Position numbers and translations under genes: made by a program
Shown: positions 48,383 through 57,174 of the stretch, piece after piece
Numbering within the stretch: the first letter of the stretch is position 1
How the letters are laid out: every line of letters starts with the position of its first letter
The notes under the pieces: generated by a model
The model's database searches: none
Seen by the model: only the letters and a program-made list of their open reading frames with translations
What the model was told of the DNA's origin: nothing
From: Gammaproteobacteria bacterium
Lineage (GTDB): Bacteria > Pseudomonadota > Gammaproteobacteria > Eutrophobiales > Eutrophobiaceae
Reading direction: 5' to 3'
NCBI GenBank assembly: GCA_030829985.1
Contig: JAURNW010000011.1
Span: 163,700-227,699, forward strand
DNA length: 64,000 nucleotides

Positions 48383-49285
48383 TTATCCATAACGTCCAGT
48401 AATATAATCTTCTGTCATTTTTTCATTTGGGTTAGTAAATAAAGTACTCGTATCATTAAACTCAATCATTTCACCCATATACATATAAGCCGTATAGTCC
48501 GATACTCGAGCAGCCTGTTGCATATTATGTGTCACTATTACAATTGTATATTTGTCTTTTAATTCATAAATCAATTCTTCGATCTTCAAGGTTGAAATTG
48601 GATCCAGTGCCGACGCCGGTTCATCCAGAAGAATTACCTCCGGCTCAATCGCAATGGCACGTGCAATAACCAGTCGTTGTTGTTGTCCGCCGGATAAACC
48701 CATCGCCAAATCATCCAGACGATCTTTAACTTCATCCCAAAGTGCAGCGCCTCTCAATGACCTTTCAACTCCTGTATCAATCGTACGTCGATCTTTTATG
48801 CCCTGAATACGTAAACCGTAAGCCACATTTTCATAAATTGATTTAGGGAAAGGATTCGGTTTTTGAAAAACCATACCTACGCGTCGACGAAGATCCGCAA
48901 CATTGATACTCTTATCAAAGATATCGTTACCTTCAAGTTTGATAGTGCCATCAATAGTCACACCATCAATCAGGTCATTCATTCTGTTAAAGCAGCGTAA
49001 TAATGTCGACTTACCACAGCCACTCGGCCCAATAAATGCGGTAACCTTTTTCTCCGGGATAGTTAAACTAATATCTTTCAGTGCCTGAGAACCACTGTAA
49101 AACAGATTAAAATTACTGACCTCAATACATACTTTTTCATCAGCAAGTTTCGCTTCAACACCAGGCTTGATAATGCTGCTCATATCAATCGCATGGGTTT
49201 TTGTCGGTGTATCTGATTCAGTCACTGCTGTTTCCTCTGCCTGTTCATCAATTTTTTCTGCTGTATTAGGATTGTTCTGCTGCAC
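48383..49285 (-). CDS. pstB: Phosphate ABC transporter ATP-binding protein
   Basis: 300 residues. Walker [13 protein letters not shown], signature [14 protein letters not shown] and Walker [14 protein letters not shown] are intact, and [18 protein letters not shown] is PstB-specific. An extra 45-residue acidic N-terminus precedes the usual start; an internal ATG could be used instead. It overlaps pstA by 20 bases. Confidence 0.96.
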   Translation of the reverse strand: MQQNNPNTAEKIDEQAEETAVTESDTPTKTHAIDMSSIIKPGVEAKLADEKVCIEVSNFNLFYSGSQALKDISLTIPEKKVTAFIGPSGCGKSTLLRCFNRMNDLIDGVTIDGTIKLEGNDIFDKSINVADLRRRVGMVFQKPNPFPKSIYENVAYGLRIQGIKDRRTIDTGVERSLRGAALWDEVKDRLDDLAMGLSGGQQQRLVIARAIAIEPEVILLDEPASALDPISTLKIEELIYELKDKYTIVIVTHNMQQAARVSDYTAYMYMGEMIEFNDTSTLFTNPNEKMTEDYITGRYG

Positions 49286-50924
49286 GGTATTTCTCCCTAA
49301 GACTATTACGAATTCGTATAGCTGTCAGGTTTAAGATGATAATTAATACGACCAGTAAAAAAGCTGTTGCATAGACTAATGGTCTGGCAGCCTCTACATT
49401 CGGGCTTTGAAAACCCACATCGTAAATATGGAAACCAAGATGCATAAATTTTCTGTCAAGATGCAGGAAGGGCGCATTACCATCAAGACCGAGTGAAGGT
49501 GCTAACTTAACCACGCCCACCAACATCAATGGAGCAACCTCACCTGCGGCTCTTGCAACAGCCAGGATTAAACCGGTAATCATGGCTGATGCGGTCATCG
49601 GTAACACTGTTCGCCACATGGTTTCTGCTTTGGTTGCACCCAAAGCCAGACTGCCTTCACGAATGGCGCGCGGTACGCGAGACAAACCTTCTTCTGTTGC
49701 GACAATCACAACCGGGACCGTCAGGATAGCCAAAGTTAACGAAGCCCATAATAATCCCGGTGTACCAAAAGTCGGGGCGGGTAATGATTCGGGAAATAAC
49801 AACTGATCAATAGAGCCACCTAGAAAATAGACAAAAAATCCAAGTCCAAATACACCGTACACAACCGATGGCACGCCAGCCAGATTATTAACCGCAATTC
49901 GAATCAGTCGAGTAGTAGGTCCCTGGGTCGCATATTCCCGAAGATAGACTGCAGCAATTACTCCAAACGGTGTAACCATCACGGCCATAATCATAACCAT
50001 TAATACAGTGCCAAATATGGCTGGAAAGATACCACCTTCGGTATTAGCTTCACGTGGATCGTCGGATAAAAATTCCCAGAGTTTTTCGACATAAAAACTC
50101 ATCTTGCCAAATACATTCATAGCATTTGGTTGATAGGCACGAACGATCTTTGCGAAATCGACTTTTACTTCTTTTCCTGCTGCAGTTCTCGCTATAAAGC
50201 TGGAACCATTCAAAATGCCGTAAAGTCTTTCCAGTTCACCCGTATAACTATTGTATTCCTGCTGCAATACATTTCGTTGATCATCAAGCGCTTTGATTTT
50301 TTCTAGTGTAGCCTCTTCTCTTAATTCAAGACCACGCTGCTTCAAGCGTAACCGCTCCATCTCGTAGTTAATACCGCCAATCAGATCTTTCTCAATGTGT
50401 CGTATCTCATCAAAAATTTCATTGTTGTCTGTAATCGTTTGCTGGAATTTTTGCCAAAGGTCGTCACCTGCCGTGAACTGCTTTCCATCTAAATCCATAC
50501 TTACTAGAAAGCCATAGAGGTTACCCCATTCACGACGTTCAACGATCATCGCATCTTCAGGAAAGGATTCATTCTTTATGCCAGCATCAAGAATCCAACG
50601 AAAATCCAGTCCAGAAATATCTCTATTACCCGTCTTGATTAAATTACGCTGGATTGTGGCACCTTCATAATCAGGGTTCCCCGCTCGTGAACGTGACACT
50701 TTTTCTTCATCGACAAATTCGCCCATTAAATGGATGGGGCTGTCATCAGGTGCCGAATAATAATCAAACACAGCGACATTAGCAGGCCAGAAATGCCCGA
50801 GCCCACGAACAGCAATTAAAGCAATAAGGCCAACCACCATTACAACAGAGACAGAAACTGCTCCTGCATTCAACCATACAAATGGTTTTCCCGAATCGAA
50901 CCAGTTTTTTATTTGTATTTTCAT
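49266..50924 (-). CDS. pstA: Phosphate ABC transporter permease PstA, enlarged form
   Basis: 552 residues, about twice the usual PstA. After the first membrane helix ([20 protein letters not shown]) there is a periplasmic insert of roughly 250 residues that ends in a predicted coiled coil ([18 protein letters not shown]...). The permease core follows from about residue 310, with [20 protein letters not shown] and the EAA-type [20 protein letters not shown] loop. Such long PstA proteins occur with long PstC proteins in marine gammaproteobacteria. It overlaps pstC by one base. Confidence 0.93.
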   Translation of the reverse strand: MKIQIKNWFDSGKPFVWLNAGAVSVSVVMVVGLIALIAVRGLGHFWPANVAVFDYYSAPDDSPIHLMGEFVDEEKVSRSRAGNPDYEGATIQRNLIKTGNRDISGLDFRWILDAGIKNESFPEDAMIVERREWGNLYGFLVSMDLDGKQFTAGDDLWQKFQQTITDNNEIFDEIRHIEKDLIGGINYEMERLRLKQRGLELREEATLEKIKALDDQRNVLQQEYNSYTGELERLYGILNGSSFIARTAAGKEVKVDFAKIVRAYQPNAMNVFGKMSFYVEKLWEFLSDDPREANTEGGIFPAIFGTVLMVMIMAVMVTPFGVIAAVYLREYATQGPTTRLIRIAVNNLAGVPSVVYGVFGLGFFVYFLGGSIDQLLFPESLPAPTFGTPGLLWASLTLAILTVPVVIVATEEGLSRVPRAIREGSLALGATKAETMWRTVLPMTASAMITGLILAVARAAGEVAPLMLVGVVKLAPSLGLDGNAPFLHLDRKFMHLGFHIYDVGFQSPNVEAARPLVYATAFLLVVLIIILNLTAIRIRNSLREKYRAAEQS

Positions 50925-53206
50925 TACAGTGAGCTGTATTTATTACGTAAGCGTTGTCGAACGATTTCTGCAATCGTGTTTAAGAAAAAAGTGACGGCAA
51001 ATAAAACCAACGCGCCAAGAAATAAGATTCTATAGTGCGTGCTATCAACTTCTGTTTCCGGCATTTCAACCGCGATGTTTGCTGACATTGCGCGAAAACC
51101 TTCAAAGATACTCATATCCATAATAGCTGTATTACCCGTTGCCATTACCACTATCATCGTTTCGCCCACGGCTCGACCCAAACCAATCATAATGGCAGAA
51201 AAAATTCCTGGACTTGCTGTTAATAAAACTACCCTGACCATGGTTTGCCATGAGGTCGCACCCAATGCTAATGAGCCGGTTGTTAAATGCTTGGGCACAC
51301 TATAGATAGCATCTTCACTAATAGAAAAGATGGTTGGAATAACAGCAAAACCCATTGCAAAACCAACCACCATTGAATTTCTTTGATCGTATGTGATACC
51401 CATTTCCCGGCTTAACCATAATGGCATGTTGCCGCCAAAGAACATGTTTTCTATCGGCGAGCTGACGTGAACTGAAATGATTACAGCTATGATAATGACC
51501 GGGATAAGTAATGCGGCTTCCCATCCTTCGGCAACCATATTCCTGACGTTACCAGGAACAAACTCCCAAGCTACCGCAGCGAGCAGAATACTCAGTGGCA
51601 CCAACAACATCATAATAAACATGCCTGGTAAGTGCAGTTCAACAAAAGGAGCCAACCAAAGACCCGCTAGGAAACCAAGGATAACTGTCGGCAACGCCTC
51701 CATGATTTCAATCGTCGGCTTAACGACCTGACGCATCTTTGGCGCCATGAAATAAGCAGTGAACATGGCCCCAAGGATTGCCAATGGAATAGCAAACATC
51801 ATCGCATAAAATGCAGCCTTGAAAGTACCATAGGCTAGTGGTGTCAGACTGAATTTTGGTTCAAAGTCACTACTTGCCGAAGATGATTGCCAGATATATT
51901 CCGGTTTATCACGGCTCTCATACCAGACCTTGCCCCAAATTGATTGCCAAGAAATTTCCGGGTGCTCATTATGTAAATGCCAAAATTGAACCTCCTTATT
52001 TTCATTTTCTACCAATGCAGCATTCACGCGTGGCGCTACGCTGATGGCATTTAATGCATGATTATCAATTTGCTCGAGTAATACTGTGCGATGCGCAGTG
52101 GTATGATAGATACCCATCTCACCGCTTTCATCAATCGCCACAAAACCCTTTCGTGAATATTCAGGTGCAATCGCCGTAATTGCCGACTTCTGTTTATTAA
52201 ATGATCTTATTTTTTGAAGCGTGTAATTGTTTTCAGCATCTCTGACCGGAAACCATTGCGCAATCTGACCGCTAGCGTCTCCAACTAAAAGTGAAATACC
52301 TCCGGCTAAAAATTCAATGGCCGTAATACTGATACCAGCATCAACAGCAGTAACCTTTTGAACAAGACGAGGGTTTGTTTTATTACTGATATCGTAATAA
52401 TAGATATTCCCAGTTTCATCAGCCACATAAAGCTCGCGCTGTTCTATATCAGCTCGTAAACTAACGACACTAACTGTATCTAGTGTAATAAGACTATTTT
52501 CACGAAGAATCTCAATTTCATCACTTAACATAGATTCTTCTTTTGTAAGGTTAAGCAATTTTATATTAGCATCCGTTCCATGAGCTAATAGTGTGGCCTG
52601 CTCACCATCATACTGAATACTAAGATGCTCTATTGGATCCCCGAGCACATTAAGCGGGATTGTCTCATTACCAAACGGGTAGTAGATTTCAGGCGTTATT
52701 AAACGCACGTCCTCTGGAAAAGTGACTTTGTAGTTATGTTGGAAAAGTAGCGCGCTGCCATCTGACAGACCTAAGCCAATCATCCTTTGAGTGAAATCAC
52801 CATTAGCGATAGTAGTGATAGCGGTGCCGGCAGGGATAGGGAGGTCAAAAATTTCCCGAATTTCCCCATTTGCTGTACTAAAAAATATTGCCTGACCCTG
52901 ATCAGTAACGCGCAAACCAACTTCGCGTTGCTCTTCCATAGCATAAAAAAGTGTGTCGCTGTTGCTGCCGCCCGGAACAGAATAAGCTGCGATACGCTCT
53001 ATCTCTGCAGACTTAAACATGGGAATTACGACATACAACAAATAAAAAGCGATTAGCACAATAGCAAATATGACACTAATTCCACCAAGCGCCATTAAAT
53101 AGCGCGTGACGACATCCTTGATATGACGCCACTTACGATAATTCAGCGAGGCTGGAGAATTAAAATCGTGGCGCAATGTGTCAATTGTAATGTTATCTGT
53201 GTCCAT
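50924..53206 (-). CDS. pstC: Phosphate ABC transporter permease PstC, enlarged form with propeller-like insert
   Basis: 760 residues against about 320 in E. coli. A first helix (residues 37-60) is followed by some 370 periplasmic residues with repeated short-strand patterns, e.g. VSLRADIEQRELYVADETGN and ITAIEFLAGGISLLVGDASG, that suggest a WD40-like propeller. The permease core begins near SLTPLAYGTFKAAFYAMM and contains the [20 protein letters not shown] loop. The start ATG 53206 sits 6 bases after a candidate -10. Confidence 0.92.
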   Translation of the reverse strand: MDTDNITIDTLRHDFNSPASLNYRKWRHIKDVVTRYLMALGGISVIFAIVLIAFYLLYVVIPMFKSAEIERIAAYSVPGGSNSDTLFYAMEEQREVGLRVTDQGQAIFFSTANGEIREIFDLPIPAGTAITTIANGDFTQRMIGLGLSDGSALLFQHNYKVTFPEDVRLITPEIYYPFGNETIPLNVLGDPIEHLSIQYDGEQATLLAHGTDANIKLLNLTKEESMLSDEIEILRENSLITLDTVSVVSLRADIEQRELYVADETGNIYYYDISNKTNPRLVQKVTAVDAGISITAIEFLAGGISLLVGDASGQIAQWFPVRDAENNYTLQKIRSFNKQKSAITAIAPEYSRKGFVAIDESGEMGIYHTTAHRTVLLEQIDNHALNAISVAPRVNAALVENENKEVQFWHLHNEHPEISWQSIWGKVWYESRDKPEYIWQSSSASSDFEPKFSLTPLAYGTFKAAFYAMMFAIPLAILGAMFTAYFMAPKMRQVVKPTIEIMEALPTVILGFLAGLWLAPFVELHLPGMFIMMLLVPLSILLAAVAWEFVPGNVRNMVAEGWEAALLIPVIIIAVIISVHVSSPIENMFFGGNMPLWLSREMGITYDQRNSMVVGFAMGFAVIPTIFSISEDAIYSVPKHLTTGSLALGATSWQTMVRVVLLTASPGIFSAIMIGLGRAVGETMIVVMATGNTAIMDMSIFEGFRAMSANIAVEMPETEVDSTHYRILFLGALVLFAVTFFLNTIAEIVRQRLRNKYSSL

Positions 53207-53212
53207 GCCGCC

Positions 53213-53246
53213 ATTCTAGAATTGGTTTATGACAGTCTTGTTACAA
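53213..53246 (-). promoter_or_regulatory. PhoB-type promoter directly before pstC
   Basis: On the minus strand TTGTAAC-AAGA-CTGTCAT (53246 to 53229) is a 7-4-7 Pho box. Ten bases later comes TAGAAT (53218-53213), the spacing of E. coli PhoB promoters, in which the box replaces the -35. Only GGCGGC separates the -10 from the pstC ATG. Confidence 0.75.
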
Positions 53247-53280
53247 GATGGATATAAAGTGATGAAATCTCTGGTTCAGG

Positions 53281-53545
53281 GGGACGGTGTGTCTGTGCAG
53301 ACCCTTACAAGGGGTGCCGAGGCCCCTGCGCCCGCGGCATCGCCTACAGGGAAGTAGGCGCTTATGATTTGTCTGGAACACAAATCATGGCCGTTCATCC
53401 ATGTAAAAGGTCGTTTGTGTGCGTCCTGATTTAGCATCGAGGCTACTGTGAGGCGCCGTTCTCGGACTCCTGTCCTTCACGGCATAAGTCCATCCATGGA
53501 AAGGTCGTTTGTGTGCATCCTGCACAAACGACATACATTACGTCC
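53281..53545. repeat. Hairpin-rich repeat region between pstS and pstC
   Basis: GC-rich DNA unlike its surroundings. Perfect stems: CGCCTAC/GTAGGCG (53341-53360), ATGATTTGT/ACAAATCAT (53364-53388) and GTCGTTTGTG/CACAAACGAC (53504-53532). A 30-base segment at 53398-53428 is nearly repeated at 53493-53522 (both contain GGTCGTTTGTGTGC and end in TCCTG). GGGG/CCCC can also pair near 53311-53326. No coding frame is evident. It resembles a composite REP/BIME-type cassette. Confidence 0.7.
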
Positions 53546-53548
53546 ATG

Positions 53549-53574
53549 TAAATAAAACCCCGCCGAAGCGGGGT
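53549..53574 (-). terminator. Rho-independent terminator after pstS
   Basis: On the minus strand ACCCCGC-TTCG-GCGGGGT (53574 to 53557) forms a stem with a UUCG tetraloop, followed by TTTATTT. It lies 45 bases past the pstS stop and should separate pstS from pstCAB transcription. Confidence 0.9.
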
Positions 53575-53618
53575 GTAATTATACTTAAGGAAGGGAAGAA
53601 CTTTATTATTATTAATCG

Positions 53619-54593
53619 TTACTTGGCTAATTTAGCCAATTCTTTTGCGGCAACATTGGCAGGCAGAGGAATATACCCGTCTTTTACAACAACAAGCTGA
53701 CCCGCTTTAGAAAGCACCATTTTCATAAACTCACTTTCAAGGGGGGAAAGTGGTTTGTTAGGTTGTTTATTAACATAAACGTAAAGGAAACGACCTAATG
53801 GATAGGTACCTGCCGAAGCGTTGACCGGGGTTGCTTCAATATATTCACCGCCATCTTTTTTAGCTAAGGGCACCGCTTTAACACCAGATGTCTTGTAACC
53901 AATACCGGAATACCCCAGACCATTTAGTGACTTGGTTATACCCTGTACAACAGAAGCCGAACCTGGCTGTTCATTAACACTGTCTTTAAAGTCACCTTTA
54001 CATAATGCTTTTTCCTTAAAGTAACCATAAGTACCTGACACTGAGTTACGACCGTACAATTGAACCGGACGACCAGCCCAATCACCGGTCAAACCCAATT
54101 GACCCCATGTTGTAATGTCATTGGCATATCCACATTTACGTGTCGCGGAAAACATAGCATCAACCTGTGGAATAGAGAGTCCTTCAACAGGATTATCTTT
54201 ATTGACATAAACTGCCAACGCATCAATCGCAACAGCTACTGGCGTTGGCTTATAACCAAACTTTGCTTCAAAAGAGGCCAATTCCTTATCCTTCATCTTT
54301 CGACTCATAGGACCGAAATTTGATGTTCCTTCAGTCAAGGCTGGTGGTGCTGTTGAAGAACCCGCTGCCTGAATTTGTACGTTAACGTTTGGATAGAGTT
54401 TCTTAAACTCCTCAGCCCAGAACGTCATTAAGTTAGCCAGTGTGTCTGATCCAACGCTACTGATATTGCCAGATACACCACTCGCTTTTGTATAATCTGT
54501 TAATTCAGCATCAACCTTATCTTCCGCCATCGATGACAAAGGCAGTGTTACAGAGAGAGCAATAAGAATTGCGTAAAGTCTCTTAATATTCAT
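53619..54593 (-). CDS. pstS: Periplasmic phosphate-binding protein PstS
   Basis: 324 residues with a signal peptide ([18 protein letters not shown]). Phosphate-binding motifs are present: [42 protein letters not shown] and [18 protein letters not shown]. This shape matches the longer PstS proteins of gammaproteobacteria rather than the E. coli form. Separated from pstC by a terminator and hairpins, which would allow much higher levels of PstS than of the membrane parts. Confidence 0.95.
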   Translation of the reverse strand: MNIKRLYAILIALSVTLPLSSMAEDKVDAELTDYTKASGVSGNISSVGSDTLANLMTFWAEEFKKLYPNVNVQIQAAGSSTAPPALTEGTSNFGPMSRKMKDKELASFEAKFGYKPTPVAVAIDALAVYVNKDNPVEGLSIPQVDAMFSATRKCGYANDITTWGQLGLTGDWAGRPVQLYGRNSVSGTYGYFKEKALCKGDFKDSVNEQPGSASVVQGITKSLNGLGYSGIGYKTSGVKAVPLAKKDGGEYIEATPVNASAGTYPLGRFLYVYVNKQPNKPLSPLESEFMKMVLSKAGQLVVVKDGYIPLPANVAAKELAKLAK

Positions 54594-54655
54594 TTGTATT
54601 TATCTCCTTGAGATATAGAACGAAAATCATATGGTCACTAAAAATTAGAGGAAGG

Positions 54656-54711
54656 ATTATCAAACAACGAAATGACACGGCAGTGAAAATAACATTACAG
54701 TTTTATGACAA
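54656..54711 (-). promoter_or_regulatory. PhoB-regulated pstS promoter with four half-sites
   Basis: Minus-strand half-sites run with an 11-base period: TTGTCAT (54711-54705), CTGTAAT (54700-54694), TTTTCAC (54689-54683) and GTGTCAT (54678-54672). Ten bases past the last one is GATAAT (54661-54656) as the -10. This is two tandem Pho boxes, as in the E. coli pstS promoter. The leader to the ATG is about 55 bases. Confidence 0.85.
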
Positions 54712-54752
54712 GACAGCCTTTGAATCAATAATAAAGGGAGGGAATATTTAAT

Positions 54753-56069
54753 TCACGCACTCAGACTTTTTTTTACACTATTATCTGCACGAATAACATG
54801 TGCTTTCGGCAAGTCACAGCGAAATAAGCTGCCTTTATTTAGATCGCTATCGACAAACAAACTGCCATCGTACCGTGCTAATGCGTGTTTTACGATTGCA
54901 AGGCCAAGACCGGTCCCTCCCTTTTCTCTGGAACGACCCGCATTGATCCGGTAAAAACGTTCGGTTAATCTTGGTATGTGTTCCGGTGCTATACCTAAAC
55001 CGTTATCTCGAACACTAAAATGTGCTCCCGATTCGTCCTCATACCAATCCAACTCGATACGACCATGTTCAGGCGTGTATTGAACAGCATTAAACACAAG
55101 ATTAGAAAATATACTGTATATCTCCTGCTGATTAGCTTTTAAAAACAAACTTTTGTCTGCTTGAAGCGTGATGTAATGTTCCATAAAACCACTCAAGGAA
55201 CGTGCTTCATTTGTAATGGCTGAAAGCATATCCGGGATTGCTAACACATTATGCTCTTTTTTTGTTGGATCAGTTTCTAGTCCGGAAAGCTGCATCAGGT
55301 CTTCAATCAAACGTTGCATACGTGTGGATTGTGATCGCATTTGCTGTATGTAGCCAAGCCATTCTTGTGGACATTGATCATCATCAACAAACCCTTCCAG
55401 ATAACCGGAGATAACGGTTAGCGGCGTACGTAGTTCATGTGAAGCATTGGCAATAAAATCTTTGCGCATCTGGTTCGTTCGAGAAATAGCAGTAATGTCT
55501 CTGGCAACCAGTAATTTTTGTGTATCACCATACGGAGATATGCGGATCTCGAGAACAAGCTTATTATCAACCGGCGAAATAATCTGTAAACCTTTATCCA
55601 GCTCGGATTCACTCGCATTAAGATAATTGATTAATTTGGGATAACGCGCCAGATTAGATAAGCGCAAACCGGCATCTTTTGGCCATAGCACACCAATATA
55701 TTCCTGTGCTTTTGCATTTGCCCATTCAATTTCGCTATGGGCGCCCAGGATAATTACCGCGTCAGGTAATGCGGCAGTCCCTTCCTGAAACCGTCTTAAA
55801 TAACCGGATAATTTTAGTTTGCGGGATTTGTTTCTATCACGAAGATAATCAATTTCTCGACAAGTTTCATCAACGATGCCGGACTGTGACGGGCTGCTAA
55901 CTTCCTTACGCTTTTTTAACCACAAAAGAATTTTTGAGAACTCTCTATATTGCCACCAAAGAAAGAATGATAGACCAATGATGATGCATAGAGAAAAATG
56001 GTCTGTAACAGTACCTATCAGACCGCTGAGGAAAAGTACGCCTAAAAAACGCCAAACATCGTACTTCAT
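54753..56069 (-). CDS. phoR: Phosphate regulon sensor kinase PhoR
   Basis: 438 residues. Two N-terminal membrane helices, a charged linker, a PAS domain (about residues 95-190), the H box FIANASHELRTPLTV with H211, then the N, G1 (VRDNGLGIAPEHIPRLTERF) and G2 (GGTGLGLAIVKHALARYDG) ATPase motifs. It phosphorylates PhoB when phosphate is low. It lies 12 bases after phoB. Confidence 0.96.
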   Translation of the reverse strand: MKYDVWRFLGVLFLSGLIGTVTDHFSLCIIIGLSFFLWWQYREFSKILLWLKKRKEVSSPSQSGIVDETCREIDYLRDRNKSRKLKLSGYLRRFQEGTAALPDAVIILGAHSEIEWANAKAQEYIGVLWPKDAGLRLSNLARYPKLINYLNASESELDKGLQIISPVDNKLVLEIRISPYGDTQKLLVARDITAISRTNQMRKDFIANASHELRTPLTVISGYLEGFVDDDQCPQEWLGYIQQMRSQSTRMQRLIEDLMQLSGLETDPTKKEHNVLAIPDMLSAITNEARSLSGFMEHYITLQADKSLFLKANQQEIYSIFSNLVFNAVQYTPEHGRIELDWYEDESGAHFSVRDNGLGIAPEHIPRLTERFYRINAGRSREKGGTGLGLAIVKHALARYDGSLFVDSDLNKGSLFRCDLPKAHVIRADNSVKKSLSA

Positions 56070-56081
56070 GTGACTGATGCA

Positions 56082-56792
56082 TCAGCGTGCTGAAAAACGA
56101 TAGCCAACACTACGAACAGTCTGAATATATTTATCAAAATTAAACGGTTCCAATGTTTTCCTGAGCCGACGAATATGAACATCAACTGTACGCTCTTCGA
56201 CATAAACATTTTCACCCCAAACATGATCCAGCAACTGTGAACGACTATACACCCGTTCAGGATGAGTGATAAAGAAGTGTAATAATTTAAATTCCGTTGG
56301 GCTAATCTCAATATTATGCGCATCTGCAGTAACACGATACGTATTTGGGTCCAGCAATAAGCCATTAACTTCAATCACCCCAGAGTCATCTACGCCGGAA
56401 TAACGTCTCAATACTGCCTTTACGCGAGCAATCAATTCCTTGGTAGAAAACGGTTTGGTGATGTAATCGTCAGCACCTGTATCAAGCGCTTTGATTTTAT
56501 CTGCTTCCTCTCCTTTTGCTGTCAACATGATGATAGGGATATCTCGTGTTTCGGGCACACTGCGTAAACGCCGAGCATAATCAATGCCGCTCATCCCGGG
56601 CAACATCCAGTCGAGCAATATCAAACTTGGTCGATTTGATTCTATGGTTACTCTAGCCTGATCAACATCGGTAGCTTCTTCACAACTAAAGCCCTCTTTC
56701 ATCAATGCATAACCAAGCATGTCACGAATTGCTTCTTCGTCTTCAACGATCAGGATCTTGTCTTTTGTTTTATTCACTTCAGGTTCATACAT
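56082..56792 (-). CDS. phoB: Phosphate regulon response regulator PhoB
   Basis: 236 residues: a receiver domain with phospho-acceptor D61 in [13 protein letters not shown], then an OmpR-type winged helix with [21 protein letters not shown] and [12 protein letters not shown]. The N-terminus has about ten extra residues before [13 protein letters not shown]; a GTG at codon 6 is an alternative start. The ATG is only 7 bases past the candidate -10, so the mRNA may have almost no leader. Confidence 0.96.
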   Translation of the reverse strand: MYEPEVNKTKDKILIVEDEEAIRDMLGYALMKEGFSCEEATDVDQARVTIESNRPSLILLDWMLPGMSGIDYARRLRSVPETRDIPIIMLTAKGEEADKIKALDTGADDYITKPFSTKELIARVKAVLRRYSGVDDSGVIEVNGLLLDPNTYRVTADAHNIEISPTEFKLLHFFITHPERVYSRSQLLDHVWGENVYVEERTVDVHIRRLRKTLEPFNFDKYIQTVRSVGYRFSAR

Positions 56793-56799
56793 GCGACAT

Positions 56800-56833
56800 A
56801 TTAGAAATCATGAATATTACAGCTTCATGACAA
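56800..56833 (-). promoter_or_regulatory. PhoB-type promoter before phoB (autoregulation)
   Basis: On the minus strand TTGTCAT-GAAG-CTGTAAT (56833 to 56816) is a Pho box. Ten bases later TCTAAT (56805-56800) fits as -10. The phoB ATG begins 7 bases after that. Confidence 0.75.
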
Positions 56834-56976
56834 TAAAGACCTTATTAATAAAAGAAAAACAACTAATATTAATTACGAGATACAAGATTAACGACTGTAA
56901 TACATGCGATTGTATTCGGAGCATATACAGTAAAATCAACTCCAGTTATAGCAGCCGTCGAAGCAGAATAAGAATG

Positions 56977-56999
56977 AGTGCCTGGATTATCCAGGCACT
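56977..56999 (-). terminator. Strong hairpin downstream of the porin gene, probable terminator
   Basis: AGTGCCTGGA pairs perfectly with TCCAGGCACT around a 3-base loop. On the minus strand it is followed by CATTCTTATTCT, a weak T tract; on the plus strand by TTTAAG. It would stop minus-strand transcripts from the porin before phoB. Confidence 0.6.
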
Positions 57000-57122
57000 T
57001 TAAGTTATTTATCCATCCTGAGAGGGTCTGAATGCGCCATCTATGCGGGTCCTTGTAAATTTGATTCCTCTTCCAACTGCAATCATTACGCCTGCCTGGA
57101 GAAGTCAGCCGGTCAAAATACT

Positions 57123-57163
57123 CAGGCTGGCAGGCTATAGAATCTTTCAGGCCTGCCAACCTG
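57123..57163 (-). repeat. Stem-loop 12 bases after the porin stop
   Basis: CAGGCTGGCAGGC (57123-57135) pairs with GCCTGCCAACCTG (57151-57163) at 12 of 13 positions around a 15-base loop. No T tract follows, so it may stabilise the 3' end of porin mRNA rather than terminate. Confidence 0.6.
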
Positions 57164-57174
57164 TGCATGATGGC

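Larger units (their letters stand above)
56834..57174. other. Non-coding gap between phoB promoter and porin
   Basis: No convincing gene. It holds two hairpins downstream of the porin stop (listed separately). A 99-codon minus-strand frame at 56869-57168 crosses both hairpins, has no homologous look, and is not called. Confidence 0.6.

Noticed and set aside
56869..57168. 99-codon minus-strand frame between porin and phoB
   Set aside because: It crosses two strong hairpins that look like 3' structures, has no good ribosome site and no protein-like composition.
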